Assembly: GCA_945900965.1 (NCBI GenBank) | Contig: CAMDKM010000005.1 | Location: 55,431 to 119,430, forward strand | DNA from: Bordetella parapertussis | Lineage (GTDB): Bacteria > Pseudomonadota > Gammaproteobacteria > Burkholderiales > JACQAP01 | Direction of reading: 5' to 3' | DNA length: 64,000 nt | The notes under the pieces: model-generated | What the model saw: only the letters and a program-made list of their open reading frames with translations | What the model was told of the DNA's origin: nothing | The model's database searches: none | Translations under genes and position numbers: made by a program | Part shown: positions 17,921 to 27,392 of the stretch, in pieces | How the letters are laid out: every line of letters starts with the position of its first letter | Numbering within the stretch: position 1 is the first letter of the stretch

Positions 17921-17975
17921 CGCGCTTTAGCGGTATTTGTAACGCGCCCGCAAGCTGGAGATCAAATCGGCGCGG
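17921..17975 (-). promoter_or_regulatory. SAM-II-like riboswitch aptamer of metH
   Basis: The minus strand has the ordered SAM-II features: a P1 arm GCGCC, then GATTTGA, then CTTGC, the other P1 arm GGCGC, CGTTACAAAT and finally GCTAAAGCG. Compared from memory with the metX SAM-II aptamer, the blocks GAUUU, UUGC, the GCGCGU region and GCUAAA are at matching spacings. SAM-II forms an H-type pseudoknot and represses methionine genes when SAM is high. Identification is by eye. Confidence 0.75.
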
Positions 17976-18028
17976 AAACAACGTTAGCCGCTTGGTCATC
18001 GAGTGTCAATCGGTCAAAGACCGGCGGA

Positions 18029-19063
18029 TTAAGCGAGGCCGACCCCCAGTAGTCTGCCAATGAAATATGTCAGCGTTCCTGCCACGCCCCCGATGCCCAA
18101 CATGCGCAGGCCGCCGCGCAAGGCCTGCCGGCCGGTAAACAGCGAGATCGTTACACCCACGCCGAACAATGCGGCAGCGGTCAACCCGATGGAAACATAC
18201 AGGCTCTTCGGCCCGACGTGGAACAGATAAGGCAACAGCGGCATCACCGCGCCCAGCGCAAACGACACAAAAGAGGAAATCGCCGCGCCCCAGGGCGACC
18301 CCAGGTCCGCGGGATTGAGGCCCAGTTCCTCGCGCGCCAGCGTATCGAGCGCCTTGGTCGGGTCCACCAAAATGACATTGGCCATACGTTGCGCTTCCTC
18401 TTCCGGAATTCCGCGCGCCTGATAGATCAAGGCGAGTTCCGAGGCTTCTTCTTCGGGATATTGCCCAAGCTCCTCCCGTTCCAGCCCAATCTGGTATTCA
18501 TACATTTCGCGCTGCGAGCGCACCGAGACATATTCGCCAGCGGCCATCGAAAACGCCCCCGCGAGCAGCCCGGCCACACCGGACAGCAGAATAATTTTTG
18601 GATCGGCGGTGGCGCCCGCCACGCCGAAGATCAGTCCGGCGTTGGACACCAGGCCGTCATTGACTCCAAACACCGCAGCCCGCAAATTCCCGCCGCCGGA
18701 CAACCCGCTGTGACGACCCTCCATCCCGGAGGCCGAGTCCGGCACATAGTGGCGCGGGTCGGTCACCGAATAGAGCGACATGCCGCGCACCTTCATCGCC
18801 GCCAGCACCGAACGAATCGGCCGCGGGCCCAGGCGTCGAACCAGGGCGGCAACAATGCGGCTGCGTAATTCGGGAGCAAACTCCGCCGGCACTTCGCCAC
18901 CGGCTGCCCGGATTTTTTTGGCCCAGATCTCTGCCTGCTTGTCCGCCTCGCGTGCCAGCTCCACGAACAACCCCTGGCGCGCCGTGCCCGCCTCTTTTTC
19001 CGCCACCACCCGATACAGGAAGGCGGAGCCTTTTTCTTCCTGCCAGTTTTTAATTTCGTTCAT
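18029..19063 (-). CDS. VIT1/CCC1-family metal transporter with ferritin-like N-domain
   Basis: A 344-residue membrane protein. The first ~95 residues are helical with KGSAFLYRVVAEKEAG and LAREADKQAEIWAKKI, as in the erythrin/ferritin-like domain of MbfA-type exporters. The VIT domain follows: AAVFGVNDGLVSNAGLIFGV, the helix SGVAGLLAGAFSMAAGEYVS, the acidic cytosolic helices EREELGQYPEEEASELALIY, then three C-terminal membrane helices. Family members move Fe2+ or Mn2+ out of the cytosol by proton exchange. No Fur box was identified upstream. Confidence 0.88.
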   Translation of the reverse strand: MNEIKNWQEEKGSAFLYRVVAEKEAGTARQGLFVELAREADKQAEIWAKKIRAAGGEVPAEFAPELRSRIVAALVRRLGPRPIRSVLAAMKVRGMSLYSVTDPRHYVPDSASGMEGRHSGLSGGGNLRAAVFGVNDGLVSNAGLIFGVAGATADPKIILLSGVAGLLAGAFSMAAGEYVSVRSQREMYEYQIGLEREELGQYPEEEASELALIYQARGIPEEEAQRMANVILVDPTKALDTLAREELGLNPADLGSPWGAAISSFVSFALGAVMPLLPYLFHVGPKSLYVSIGLTAAALFGVGVTISLFTGRQALRGGLRMLGIGGVAGTLTYFIGRLLGVGLA

Positions 19064-19126
19064 TCAGGCATCTGACCACAGGGAAGGGAATGACGCAAAC
19101 CGGGAGTCGCTCCAACAATCTGGCCG

Positions 19127-19621
19127 TCAATTCGCCGGCAGGGAACGCCAGCGTAACCGCAGGGTCTGCCGGGTCTGGGTAATCTCAAAGCGGCGAAGAA
19201 AGTTCTGTCCGAGCAGGGCGGTATTGTCCAGACCTGGGTTGGTTGCCACGCTGATTCCCGACACCTCAAAACACGCGGCCCGCACCGTTTGTTCGGGCAC
19301 GACTCGACCCTCGATCTGACCCGCGGCGGTATTGAACATCGCGGGATAGCCACCTTTCATCGAGGCCTTGGCCGCATCGGCCGCCCCGATAGTCACGTAA
19401 CTTGCCCCGGTATCCACCAGAAATCGGACCGGAGTTCCATTGACCGCACCGTCCAGATAAAAATGTCCGTCACGTGACGCTGCTACTTCCACTTCCCGAG
19501 CTCCCGCCGGTCCGTCGCATCCGCTCACCTCAGACCGCGCCCGCTCCAGGTATTGAAACCCGAAGTAACCGGCGCCGATCAAACCGAGCCAGACCACAAT
19601 GGCGATGCCGTGTCCTTTCAC
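19127..19621 (-). CDS. Membrane-anchored retropepsin-like aspartic protease (TIGR02281 type)
   Basis: A 164-residue protein from GTG 19621. A single N-terminal anchor (IAIVVWLGLIGAGYFGF) is followed by a one-domain retropepsin fold with the catalytic LVDTGASYVTIG and the second hydrophobic-Gly motif ALLGQNFLRRFEI. Such clan AA proteins probably act as homodimers on the periplasmic face; substrates are unknown. The frame could start upstream at ATG 19720, but that extension reads through repeat element 3 and is not protein-like. Confidence 0.78.
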   Translation of the reverse strand: MKGHGIAIVVWLGLIGAGYFGFQYLERARSEVSGCDGPAGAREVEVAASRDGHFYLDGAVNGTPVRFLVDTGASYVTIGAADAAKASMKGGYPAMFNTAAGQIEGRVVPEQTVRAACFEVSGISVATNPGLDNTALLGQNFLRRFEITQTRQTLRLRWRSLPAN

Positions 19622-19665
19622 CTCGAGTGCGCTGCCGGCACAGCCATCATCCACAAAACGCTTGA

Positions 19666-19804
19666 ACCACAGAGGCACGGAGAATGCGGAGTAACACGTC
19701 TCTCTCGCATTGGTCAGCATGCTTACCGTTCTCGTGAGTACGGATAGCAGGACAAGCGATTGAAATTGCGCACTTCTTTGTGCCTCTGTGTCTCTGTGGT
19801 GCGG
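19666..19804. repeat. Nonamer-arm inverted-repeat element 3 (CACAGAG type)
   Basis: The left arm 19666-19698 and right arm 19773-19804 consist of imperfect 9-bp units related to CACAGAGGC, inverted around about 75 bp. It lies between recQ and the retropepsin gene, close to the recQ stop. Confidence 0.8.
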
Positions 19805-19813
19805 CTAGTTGGT

Positions 19814-21604
19814 TCATTCGCGCAGTAAGGCCAGTAAGGCCGGGCCGTAACGCTCCAGCTTCCTGGTGCCAACGCCGTGAATGGTGGACAAATCCTCCAA
19901 ACTTTGTGGACGGGCGGCGGCAATGGCGGTCAGCGTTGCATCGTGAAAAATCACATAGGCCGGCACCGATTGTTCGCGCGCCTCACCACTACGCCAAGTT
20001 CTGAGGCGTTCGAGCAAGCTGGCATCCGCATCGGATAAGTCGCCGGCCTTGCGGCGCACCCGTTCGAGTTTCCCCTTGCGCGCTGACATGCGACGCATGT
20101 CGATGCGCTGCTCGCCTTTTAATACCGGACGGCTGTCTTCGGTCAGCCGCAGGGCCCCGAAAGCGGCATGATCGGGCCGCGCCAGCCCCAGGGTAACCAA
20201 TTGGCGAAACACGTCGCGCCAGGTCGCCTCGTCGAGAGCGGCGCCGATACCGAAGACACTCAGTTTTTCGTGCCCCCATTGATCGACACGCTGAGTGGCG
20301 GTGCCGCGCAGCACATCGATCAGATGCCGTGCCCCGAAGCGCTGACCGGTGCGGAAGATGCACGACAAGGCCTTGCGCGCCGCGTCGGTGGCATCCCATG
20401 TCTGCGGCGGCTCAAGACAGGTGTCGCAATTGCCGCAGGGCGCACTCGCCTCGCCGAAATAATCCAGCAGTCGCACCCGGCGGCAGCTTGCGGTTTCGCA
20501 CAGGCCCAGCAAGGCTTCGAGCTTGGCAAACGAGACGCGCCGATACTCTTCGCTGCCTTCGGATTGTTCGATCATGCGCCGCTGCTGCACCACGTCGCCC
20601 AGACCATAGGCCATCCAAGCGTCGGCAGGCGCGCCATCGCGTCCGGCGCGGCCGGTTTCCTGATAGTAGCCCTCGATACTCTTGGGCAAATCCAGGTGTG
20701 CAACAAAACGCACGTCGGGTTTATCGATGCCCATGCCAAAAGCGATGGTGGCCACCATCACGATGCCGTCCTCGCGCTGAAAGCGAGCCTGATGTTTGTT
20801 GCGGGCAGTCGCGTCCATGCCGGCGTGATAAGGCAGGGCGGTTATCTTCTGAGTCGCCAGCCAGGCCGCCGTCTCGTCCACCTTCCGGCGCGACAGGCAA
20901 TAAACAATGCCTGCCTCGCCCTCATGAGTGTCGCGAATAAAACGCAATAATTGCTGCCGGGCGTCGTTCTTGCCGACGATGGTATAGCGGATATTGGGCC
21001 GATCAAAACTTGAGACAAAAACACGCGCATCATCCAGCGCCAGCCGCTGGCGGATCTCCGCGCGCGTCTGCATATCGGCAGTGGCTGTGAGCGCAATGCG
21101 TGGCACCGCTGGAAAACGCTCATGTAATACTGACAATTGCAGATATTCGGGCCGGAAATCATGCCCCCATTGCGACACACAATGGGCTTCGTCGATGGCA
21201 AACAACGATATACGAGATTGCTCCAGCAATTCCAGCATGCGCGGCATCATCAAACGTTCTGGCGCGACATAGAGCAGATCGAGCGCGCCCTCGCGCAAGG
21301 CACGTTCCGCGGCGGCCGCTTCGCGGGCATCCAGGGAGGAATTCAGAAATGCGGCCCGCACGCCGAGTTGGCGCAGGGCCACCACCTGGTCCTGCATCAG
21401 CGCGATCAGCGGCGAAACCACCAGCGCCGTGCCCTCGCGCAGCAGCGCGGGCAACTGGTAACACAAGGATTTGCCACCGCCGGTGGGCATCAGTACCAGG
21501 CCGTCGCCGCCGGCAACCACATGCTCGACGATTTCGCGCTGGGCGCCGCGGAAGCTCGAGTAGCCGAATATCGAGTGCAGTTTTTCCAGAGCAGGGCCAG
21601 GCAT
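19814..21604 (-). CDS. recQ: ATP-dependent DNA helicase RecQ
   Basis: 3'-5' helicase of recombination and repair. All helicase motifs are present: LMPTGGGKSLCYQLPA (Walker A), FAIDEAHCVSQWGHDFRP (DEAH), LTATAD, GIVYCLSRRKVD, YHAGMD and QETGRAGRDGAPA. The RQC zinc Cys are at CETASCRRVRLLDYFG and CGNCDTCL, and an HRDC domain ends the protein (IHGVGTRKLERYGPALLALL). ATG 21604 was chosen because similarity begins there; the frame can extend to a GTG at 21712, which would overlap the upstream gene by 28 bp. Confidence 0.94.
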   Translation of the reverse strand: MPGPALEKLHSIFGYSSFRGAQREIVEHVVAGGDGLVLMPTGGGKSLCYQLPALLREGTALVVSPLIALMQDQVVALRQLGVRAAFLNSSLDAREAAAAERALREGALDLLYVAPERLMMPRMLELLEQSRISLFAIDEAHCVSQWGHDFRPEYLQLSVLHERFPAVPRIALTATADMQTRAEIRQRLALDDARVFVSSFDRPNIRYTIVGKNDARQQLLRFIRDTHEGEAGIVYCLSRRKVDETAAWLATQKITALPYHAGMDATARNKHQARFQREDGIVMVATIAFGMGIDKPDVRFVAHLDLPKSIEGYYQETGRAGRDGAPADAWMAYGLGDVVQQRRMIEQSEGSEEYRRVSFAKLEALLGLCETASCRRVRLLDYFGEASAPCGNCDTCLEPPQTWDATDAARKALSCIFRTGQRFGARHLIDVLRGTATQRVDQWGHEKLSVFGIGAALDEATWRDVFRQLVTLGLARPDHAAFGALRLTEDSRPVLKGEQRIDMRRMSARKGKLERVRRKAGDLSDADASLLERLRTWRSGEAREQSVPAYVIFHDATLTAIAAARPQSLEDLSTIHGVGTRKLERYGPALLALLRE

Positions 21605-21684
21605 TTGCGGATACTTCTCGAAATCGGCCTTGTGCAACCCGGCAAGCCCCGGCGACTGATTCCCGGAATGAAAGTCCTCCGCGT

Positions 21685-22206
21685 TTAACACGGACCGACT
21701 TCCCTTGCCCACTCTTCCAATCGCTCAATAAGGCACTCGACCGCCCACTCGGGATCCTGCGCCCACAGATTCTCGACCGAGGACTCCTCCACGGTGTCGG
21801 CGTCGATCACGGTTACCTCAACGTCCCCATCGTCCTGAAGCAGATGGCTGAGCACCGCCAGAATATGCGGGTAGTGCATGGCAATCGCGTCGCCGGCACT
21901 TGTACCCTCTTCCGTTTCCCCCTGAATCAGGGCCGCAAGATTTTCCAGCGCGGGGCCCGTGCCGGCCGCCTTGAGCGCTTCGGGGTCGCTGGCGGCAAGT
22001 TGCTCCAGCAGGTCGAGGATCGTGCCTTGGTGCGCAAAGATCGCGCCGGCAATCAACTCCGAATAAGTCAGATCGATGGCCGCGACGAGGTGATCGCATT
22101 CGCCGGCAGGCAATTCGCAGATCGGGCAGCTACTGCCTTCGGGTATCTCGTCGTCCTCTTCGGCCTCCGACAGGTCTTCGGGAAGCTCGTCTTCCGGTTC
22201 GTTCAT
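21685..22206 (-). CDS. Acidic protein with N-terminal Cys/His cluster, unknown function
   Basis: A very acidic 173-residue protein. It starts MNEPEDELPEDLSEAEEDDE, followed by CPICELPAGECDH, a likely zinc-binding CxxC/CxH cluster. The rest is predicted helical with acidic stretches (LLQDDGDVEVTVIDADT) and no family I recognise. It overlaps the GIY-YIG gene by 4 bp and is followed by recQ on the same strand, so the three genes may form a DNA-maintenance operon. That link is inference. Confidence 0.7.
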   Translation of the reverse strand: MNEPEDELPEDLSEAEEDDEIPEGSSCPICELPAGECDHLVAAIDLTYSELIAGAIFAHQGTILDLLEQLAASDPEALKAAGTGPALENLAALIQGETEEGTSAGDAIAMHYPHILAVLSHLLQDDGDVEVTVIDADTVEESSVENLWAQDPEWAVECLIERLEEWAREVGPC

Positions 22207-22523
22207 AGGGGGCCTCGCTTAGGCTTCCGTCGTAATTTCAGGAGGGCTTTTTTTTCTTCGCGCGTCATCTGTTTGATCTCGTATTCGCGTCTGGCCGCTG
22301 CGGACTGTGTTTTGGCTTTTTCCGAATAGACAAGCGCCACAGGCCGGCGGCCGCGGGTATAACGGGCGGCCAGTCGATCGTTCGAATTGTGCTCCAACAC
22401 GCGCCGCGAGACGTCCTTGGCAATGCCGGTGTAGAGAGTCTTGTCGGAGCAACGAACAATATAGACAAACCACGTGGATTTGCCTATTCGGGGGATTTTT
22501 GGCGTCTTGCCGATATCGAACAC
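22203..22523 (-). CDS. GIY-YIG domain protein (UPF0213 type)
   Basis: A 106-residue protein with the small nuclease fold: WFVYIVRCSDKTLYTGIAKD is the GIY-YIG region (YIV...YTG), the catalytic Arg is in DVSRRVLEHN, and RRPVALVYSEKAKTQSAAARREYEIK contains the conserved Glu. UPF0213 members are stand-alone GIY-YIG proteins, and some act on RNA or DNA ends in vitro. The basic C-terminus (KKALLKLRRKPKRG) fits nucleic-acid binding. Confidence 0.85.
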   Translation of the reverse strand: MFDIGKTPKIPRIGKSTWFVYIVRCSDKTLYTGIAKDVSRRVLEHNSNDRLAARYTRGRRPVALVYSEKAKTQSAAARREYEIKQMTREEKKALLKLRRKPKRGPL

Positions 22524-22649
22524 CGTGGGAACTATTGAAAATCTTCAAGACTGAACTCTACAGGGTTCTGCGGGGCGTTCCAGATGCGGGGAAACCTGCA
22601 CACAATGGCCGTATTGTCCGCGCCCGATTGGGGGTGTACGCTTGCAGCC

Positions 22650-22850
22650 ATGGGTAATTTCCTGGAAATTGAGTCTGCTGCCCGGCGCCTGAGTGTCGAG
22701 GAACGCAGGCGGCTGTTGCTGTCACTGGCGGCAAGCCTTCGCGAGGAGGGGCGATCTTTGCCGGCACCGCGCAATTTCACCGCCGCGGAAATGGATTCCT
22801 GGATCAAAGAGGATGAGGGCGATCTCGCCGAGTACCGCGGCAAGTCGTGA
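22650..22850 (+). CDS. Small antitoxin-like protein upstream of a PIN toxin
   Basis: A 66-residue protein from ATG 22650 (MGNFLEIESAARRLSVEERR). The helical, Arg/Glu-rich sequence ends with an acidic tail EDEGDLAEYRGKS. Its small size and GTGA overlap with the downstream PIN gene indicate an antitoxin, though no DNA-binding family is evident. The sequence between here and the divergent GIY-YIG gene is about 125 bp and holds both promoters. Confidence 0.7.
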   Translation: MGNFLEIESAARRLSVEERRRLLLSLAASLREEGRSLPAPRNFTAAEMDSWIKEDEGDLAEYRGKS

Positions 22851-23272
22851 ACGTGTTTCTCGATTCGAGCGTGCTGCTGGCTGCCTGCGGCAGTGCCTCC
22901 GGGGCCTCCCGGGCGGTTTTCGAGGTTGCGGCCACTCAGAGTTGGAACCTGCTATCCAGCGACTACGTATTTGCCGAAGTGGAAGCGAATCTTGCGGCGC
23001 TTCCGGGCGGTGGGCCCGACAACCGGGTGCGCATTCGTACAAATCTGGAGAAGGTACCCGACGTTTTGACATTCCCATGGTCCGCGGTCTTTGCCCCTGC
23101 GCGCGACCGGCCGGTGCTGTTTACCGCGTCCGCCTGGGCCGAGGTGTTGCTGACACTCGATCGTCGCGATTTCCTTGATTTACTCGGGACGTCTTTTTAC
23201 GGGCTCGACATACTGAAGCTGGGTCACTTCCTTCAAAGGGAACGTAGCGCTGGCCGGCTAAACTGCGATTGA
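22847..23272 (+). CDS. PIN-domain protein, probable toxin
   Basis: A 141-residue PIN-domain protein. NVFLDSSVLLAACGS carries the first Asp, LSSDYVFAEVEANL the conserved Glu, and LLTLDRRDFLDLLG the C-terminal acidic part. The start is GTG 22847, sharing 4 bp with the upstream small gene. The usual DxADR-type motif is altered, since the third region reads FTASAWAEVLLTLDRRDF, so activity is less certain than for the VapC at 7969. It is a toxin-antitoxin pair by arrangement. Confidence 0.78.
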   Translation: MNVFLDSSVLLAACGSASGASRAVFEVAATQSWNLLSSDYVFAEVEANLAALPGGGPDNRVRIRTNLEKVPDVLTFPWSAVFAPARDRPVLFTASAWAEVLLTLDRRDFLDLLGTSFYGLDILKLGHFLQRERSAGRLNCD

Positions 23273-23315
23273 TGATGCTTACTCGATGACGGACGAAGCA
23301 TGGCCGCGGTTTTTC

Positions 23316-24812
23316 TCACTCTCTTTGGTACCTTCGGTATTGCACGGCTTCGGCGACATGGCCCGCAGCCACGTTCGCCACGCCGGCCAGGTCGGCAATC
23401 GTCCGAGCGACCTTGAGCACGCGGTGATAGGCGCGGGCCGATAGACCTAACTGGGCAATCGCCTGGCGCGCCAGCTTTTCCGCCGCCGGGTCAGCCAGGC
23501 AATGTTGCTCGATTTCTTTCACCGCCAATATCGCATTCGGTTTGCCCTGCCTGCCGATCTGAATGTTACGGGCCGCGATCACGCGCTCTCGAATCGCGGC
23601 GCTCGAAACGCCGGAATTGCGCGAGGCGAGATCTTTCTCGGGCACGGCGGGCACTTCGATATGCAGATCGATGCGGTCCATCAAGGGGCCGGAAATCCGG
23701 CGTCGGTAGCGGGTCACCTGTTCAGGGCTGCAACGACATTTGCCCGAATAGTGGCCGAGAAACCCGCAGGGGCAGGGGTTCATCGCCGAGATCAACTGAA
23801 AGCGCGCCGGGAATTCCGCCTGGCGCGCGGCCCGCGATACGCTGATTTTCCCGGACTCGAGAGGCTCACGCAGGACTTCCAGCACGTCGCGCGCGAATTC
23901 CGGCAACTCATCAAGAAACAATACACCGTGCATGGCCATGGAAATTTCACCGGGGCGCGGAGTGCTGCCGCCGCCCACCAGGGCCACCGCCGAAGCGGTG
24001 TGGTGCGGCGCTCGATAGGGGCGCCGCTTCCAGTGACGGACATCGAAGCCGCCACTGCCCAGGGATTGCATGGCCGCCGATTCGAGCGCCTCTTGCTCCG
24101 TCATCGGTGGCAGGATGCCGCCGAATCGCTCCGCGAGCATGGTCTTGCCGGTTCCCGGCGGACCAACCATTAATAGACTGTGCCCGCCCGCGGCGGCTAC
24201 TTCCAACGCCCGCTTGGCCGGCAACTGGCCTTTGACCTCCCCAAAGTCGGCATAGGTTTCCGCAGCCATCGGAACAGGTTCGACGCTGGTTGGCAACGAC
24301 TTGCGGCCGGTGAGGTGCGCGCATACCTGGAGCAGCGTTGCCGCTGGATAGACTTTTGCGTCACGGACCAGCGCGGCCTCGGCAGCACTTTCCACTGGTA
24401 GCACAAAGGCCCTCCCACATTCGCGGATGCCAAAAATCATGGCCAACGCACCGCGGATCGGCCGCAACTCCCCTGTAAGCGCCAACTCTCCAGCAAATTC
24501 ATATTCAGCCAGTGCCTTGCTGGGAATCTGTCCGGAAGCCGCGAGGATGCCGAGTGCGATGGGCAGATCAAATCGGCCGCTTTCCTTGGGCAGGTCGGCA
24601 GGCGCAAGGTTGACCGTAATGCGCCGCGCCGGGAAATCGAAGCGGCAGTTCAGCAGCGCGGCACGCACCCTGTCCTTGCTCTCCTTGACCTCGATTTCCG
24701 GCAGACCGACGATGGTAAAACTCGGCAGACCATTGGCCAGATGCACTTCCACTGTGACCAAGGGGGCATCCATGCCGGCCAGCGCGCGGCTGTAGAGGAC
24801 GGCGAGGGACAC
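23316..24812 (-). CDS. yifB: YifB/ComM-family Mg-chelatase-like AAA+ ATPase
   Basis: A 498-residue AAA+ protein; ComM members are hexameric helicases that promote branch migration during natural transformation. The N-terminal domain (LVTVEVHLANGLPSFTIVGL) is followed by Walker A LMVGPPGTGKTMLAER, Walker B GVLFLDELPEF, zinc-like Cys NPCPCGFLGHYSGKCRCSP, and the Mg_chelatase C-domain. GTG 24812 (SLAVLYSRALAG) is the family start; the frame's upstream codons run through repeat element 4. It lies after ubiK on the same strand. Confidence 0.94.
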   Translation of the reverse strand: MSLAVLYSRALAGMDAPLVTVEVHLANGLPSFTIVGLPEIEVKESKDRVRAALLNCRFDFPARRITVNLAPADLPKESGRFDLPIALGILAASGQIPSKALAEYEFAGELALTGELRPIRGALAMIFGIRECGRAFVLPVESAAEAALVRDAKVYPAATLLQVCAHLTGRKSLPTSVEPVPMAAETYADFGEVKGQLPAKRALEVAAAGGHSLLMVGPPGTGKTMLAERFGGILPPMTEQEALESAAMQSLGSGGFDVRHWKRRPYRAPHHTASAVALVGGGSTPRPGEISMAMHGVLFLDELPEFARDVLEVLREPLESGKISVSRAARQAEFPARFQLISAMNPCPCGFLGHYSGKCRCSPEQVTRYRRRISGPLMDRIDLHIEVPAVPEKDLASRNSGVSSAAIRERVIAARNIQIGRQGKPNAILAVKEIEQHCLADPAAEKLARQAIAQLGLSARAYHRVLKVARTIADLAGVANVAAGHVAEAVQYRRYQRE

Positions 24813-24826
24813 TTCAGCTTCGCTGA

Positions 24827-25789
<963 letters not shown>

Positions 25790-25795
25790 GAGAAC

Positions 25796-27277
25796 ATGAT
25801 GTTCAGAAAACTACTTGCGCTGCTCGCGATGTTCTTCATCCTGGGTGTCTCCTTACCCGTTCTGGCTGACGATGCAGCCGCTCCTGCCGCAGCAGCCGCC
25901 AGCGCTGAAACGGCGGCACCGGCCGCTACGCCCTTGCCGCCTGTGCCCAACAAGGGCGACACCGCATGGATGATGGTCGCCACGATGTTGGTAATATTGA
26001 TGACATTGCCAGGCTTGGCATTGTTTTACGGTGGACTGGTACGCAGCAAAAACATGCTGTCGATGTCGATGCAGGTGACGGTCGGTTTTTCGATGATCGT
26101 GGTGTTATGGGCCATCTACGGCTACAGCCTGGCCTTTACCGAGGGCAATGCCTTCTTTGGCGGGTTCGACCGGCTGTTCCTGAAGGGCACCTGGGATAAT
26201 GTCGCCGGAACCTTTGCCAATGCGGCCACTTTCAGCAAAGGGGTCTACATTCCGGAACTGGTATTCGTGGCGTTTCAGGCGACGTTCGCCGGCATTACCG
26301 CCTGCCTGATCATCGGGGCCTTCGCGGAACGGGCGAAATTTTCCGCGGTGCTGGCATTCATGGCGCTGTGGTTCACGTTCAGCTATGCGCCCGTCGCGCA
26401 CATGGTCTGGTTCTGGATGGGTCCGGACGCTTATGCCTCTAAAGAAGTGGCCGATGCCATGCTTGGCAAGGCGGGCTTGATCTGGCAATGGGGCGCGCTG
26501 GATTTCGCCGGCGGCACGGTGGTCCACATCAATGCCGCCGTGGCGGGACTGGTGGGTGCCTATATGATGGGCAAGCGTATCGGCTACGGGCGCGAATCAA
26601 TGGCGCCGCACAGCCTGACTTTGACCATGGTGGGCGCGGCGCTGCTGTGGGTGGGCTGGTTTGGTTTCAACGCCGGCTCGGCACTGGAAGCCAACGGTTA
26701 TGCAGTGCTGGCCTTTCTCAATACCTTTGTTGCCACCGCGGCATCAATTCTGGCCTGGTCGATCGGTGAATCCCTCATCAAGGGCAAAGCGTCGATGCTC
26801 GGCGCTGCCTCAGGCATGGTGGCCGGTCTGGTGGCCATCACACCCGCCGCCGGCAACGTCGGTATCGTTGGCGCTCTGTTCATTGGTGCACTTGCCGGAT
26901 TCGCCTGTTTGTGGGGCGTCAACGGCCTGAAACGCCTGCTCGGCGCCGACGATTCGCTGGACGTATTCGGTATCCATGGTGTGGGCGGCATTCTCGGCGC
27001 TTTGCTGACCGGCGTGTTCAACTCCCCCAACCTCGGCGGGCCGAGCTTCGTCGCGGATTGGGTGACCGTCACAATGGTTACTCCCGATGCCTATGCGATC
27101 GCCAGTCAGGTCTGGATACAACTCAAGGCGGTTCTGCTCACCATCGTGTGGTCTGGCGTGGTATCGGTTATCGCCTTCAAGATCGTCGATATGGTGATCG
27201 GGCTGCGGGTACCGGAAGAAGAGGAGCGCGAAGGCTTGGACATCGCCACTCACGGCGAAACGGCCTATCACGTCTGA
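25796..27277 (+). CDS. amtB: Ammonium transporter AmtB
   Basis: A 493-residue inner-membrane ammonium channel. The signal peptide and Ala/Pro linker are followed by 11 helices beginning GDTAWMMVATMLVILMTLPG. The pore motifs FYGGLVRSKNMLS, DFAGGTVVHINAAVAGLVGA (twin-His region) and DDSLDVFGIHGVGGILGALL are intact. The C-terminal tail (EEEREGLDIATHGETAYHV) is the P-II contact site. Operon with glnK. Confidence 0.96.
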   Translation: MMFRKLLALLAMFFILGVSLPVLADDAAAPAAAAASAETAAPAATPLPPVPNKGDTAWMMVATMLVILMTLPGLALFYGGLVRSKNMLSMSMQVTVGFSMIVVLWAIYGYSLAFTEGNAFFGGFDRLFLKGTWDNVAGTFANAATFSKGVYIPELVFVAFQATFAGITACLIIGAFAERAKFSAVLAFMALWFTFSYAPVAHMVWFWMGPDAYASKEVADAMLGKAGLIWQWGALDFAGGTVVHINAAVAGLVGAYMMGKRIGYGRESMAPHSLTLTMVGAALLWVGWFGFNAGSALEANGYAVLAFLNTFVATAASILAWSIGESLIKGKASMLGAASGMVAGLVAITPAAGNVGIVGALFIGALAGFACLWGVNGLKRLLGADDSLDVFGIHGVGGILGALLTGVFNSPNLGGPSFVADWVTVTMVTPDAYAIASQVWIQLKAVLLTIVWSGVVSVIAFKIVDMVIGLRVPEEEEREGLDIATHGETAYHV

Positions 27278-27297
27278 GTCGTTTTTTGCCTGAAACC

Positions 27298-27328
27298 ACC
27301 GGGCGCCTGCGGGCGCCCGGTGTCATTT
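27298..27328 (+). terminator. Terminator after amtB
   Basis: A 10-bp perfect stem ACCGGGCGCC/GGCGCCCGGT with a 4-nt loop, followed by GTCATTTT. The U-run is short, but the stem is strong and it lies 20 bp after the amtB stop. Confidence 0.7.
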
Positions 27329-27392
27329 TGGGTCGCGGTTGGGGCAGGGGGCGTCTGTTACAATCCCGCGCTCCATACTGTCCTGATAGCCG

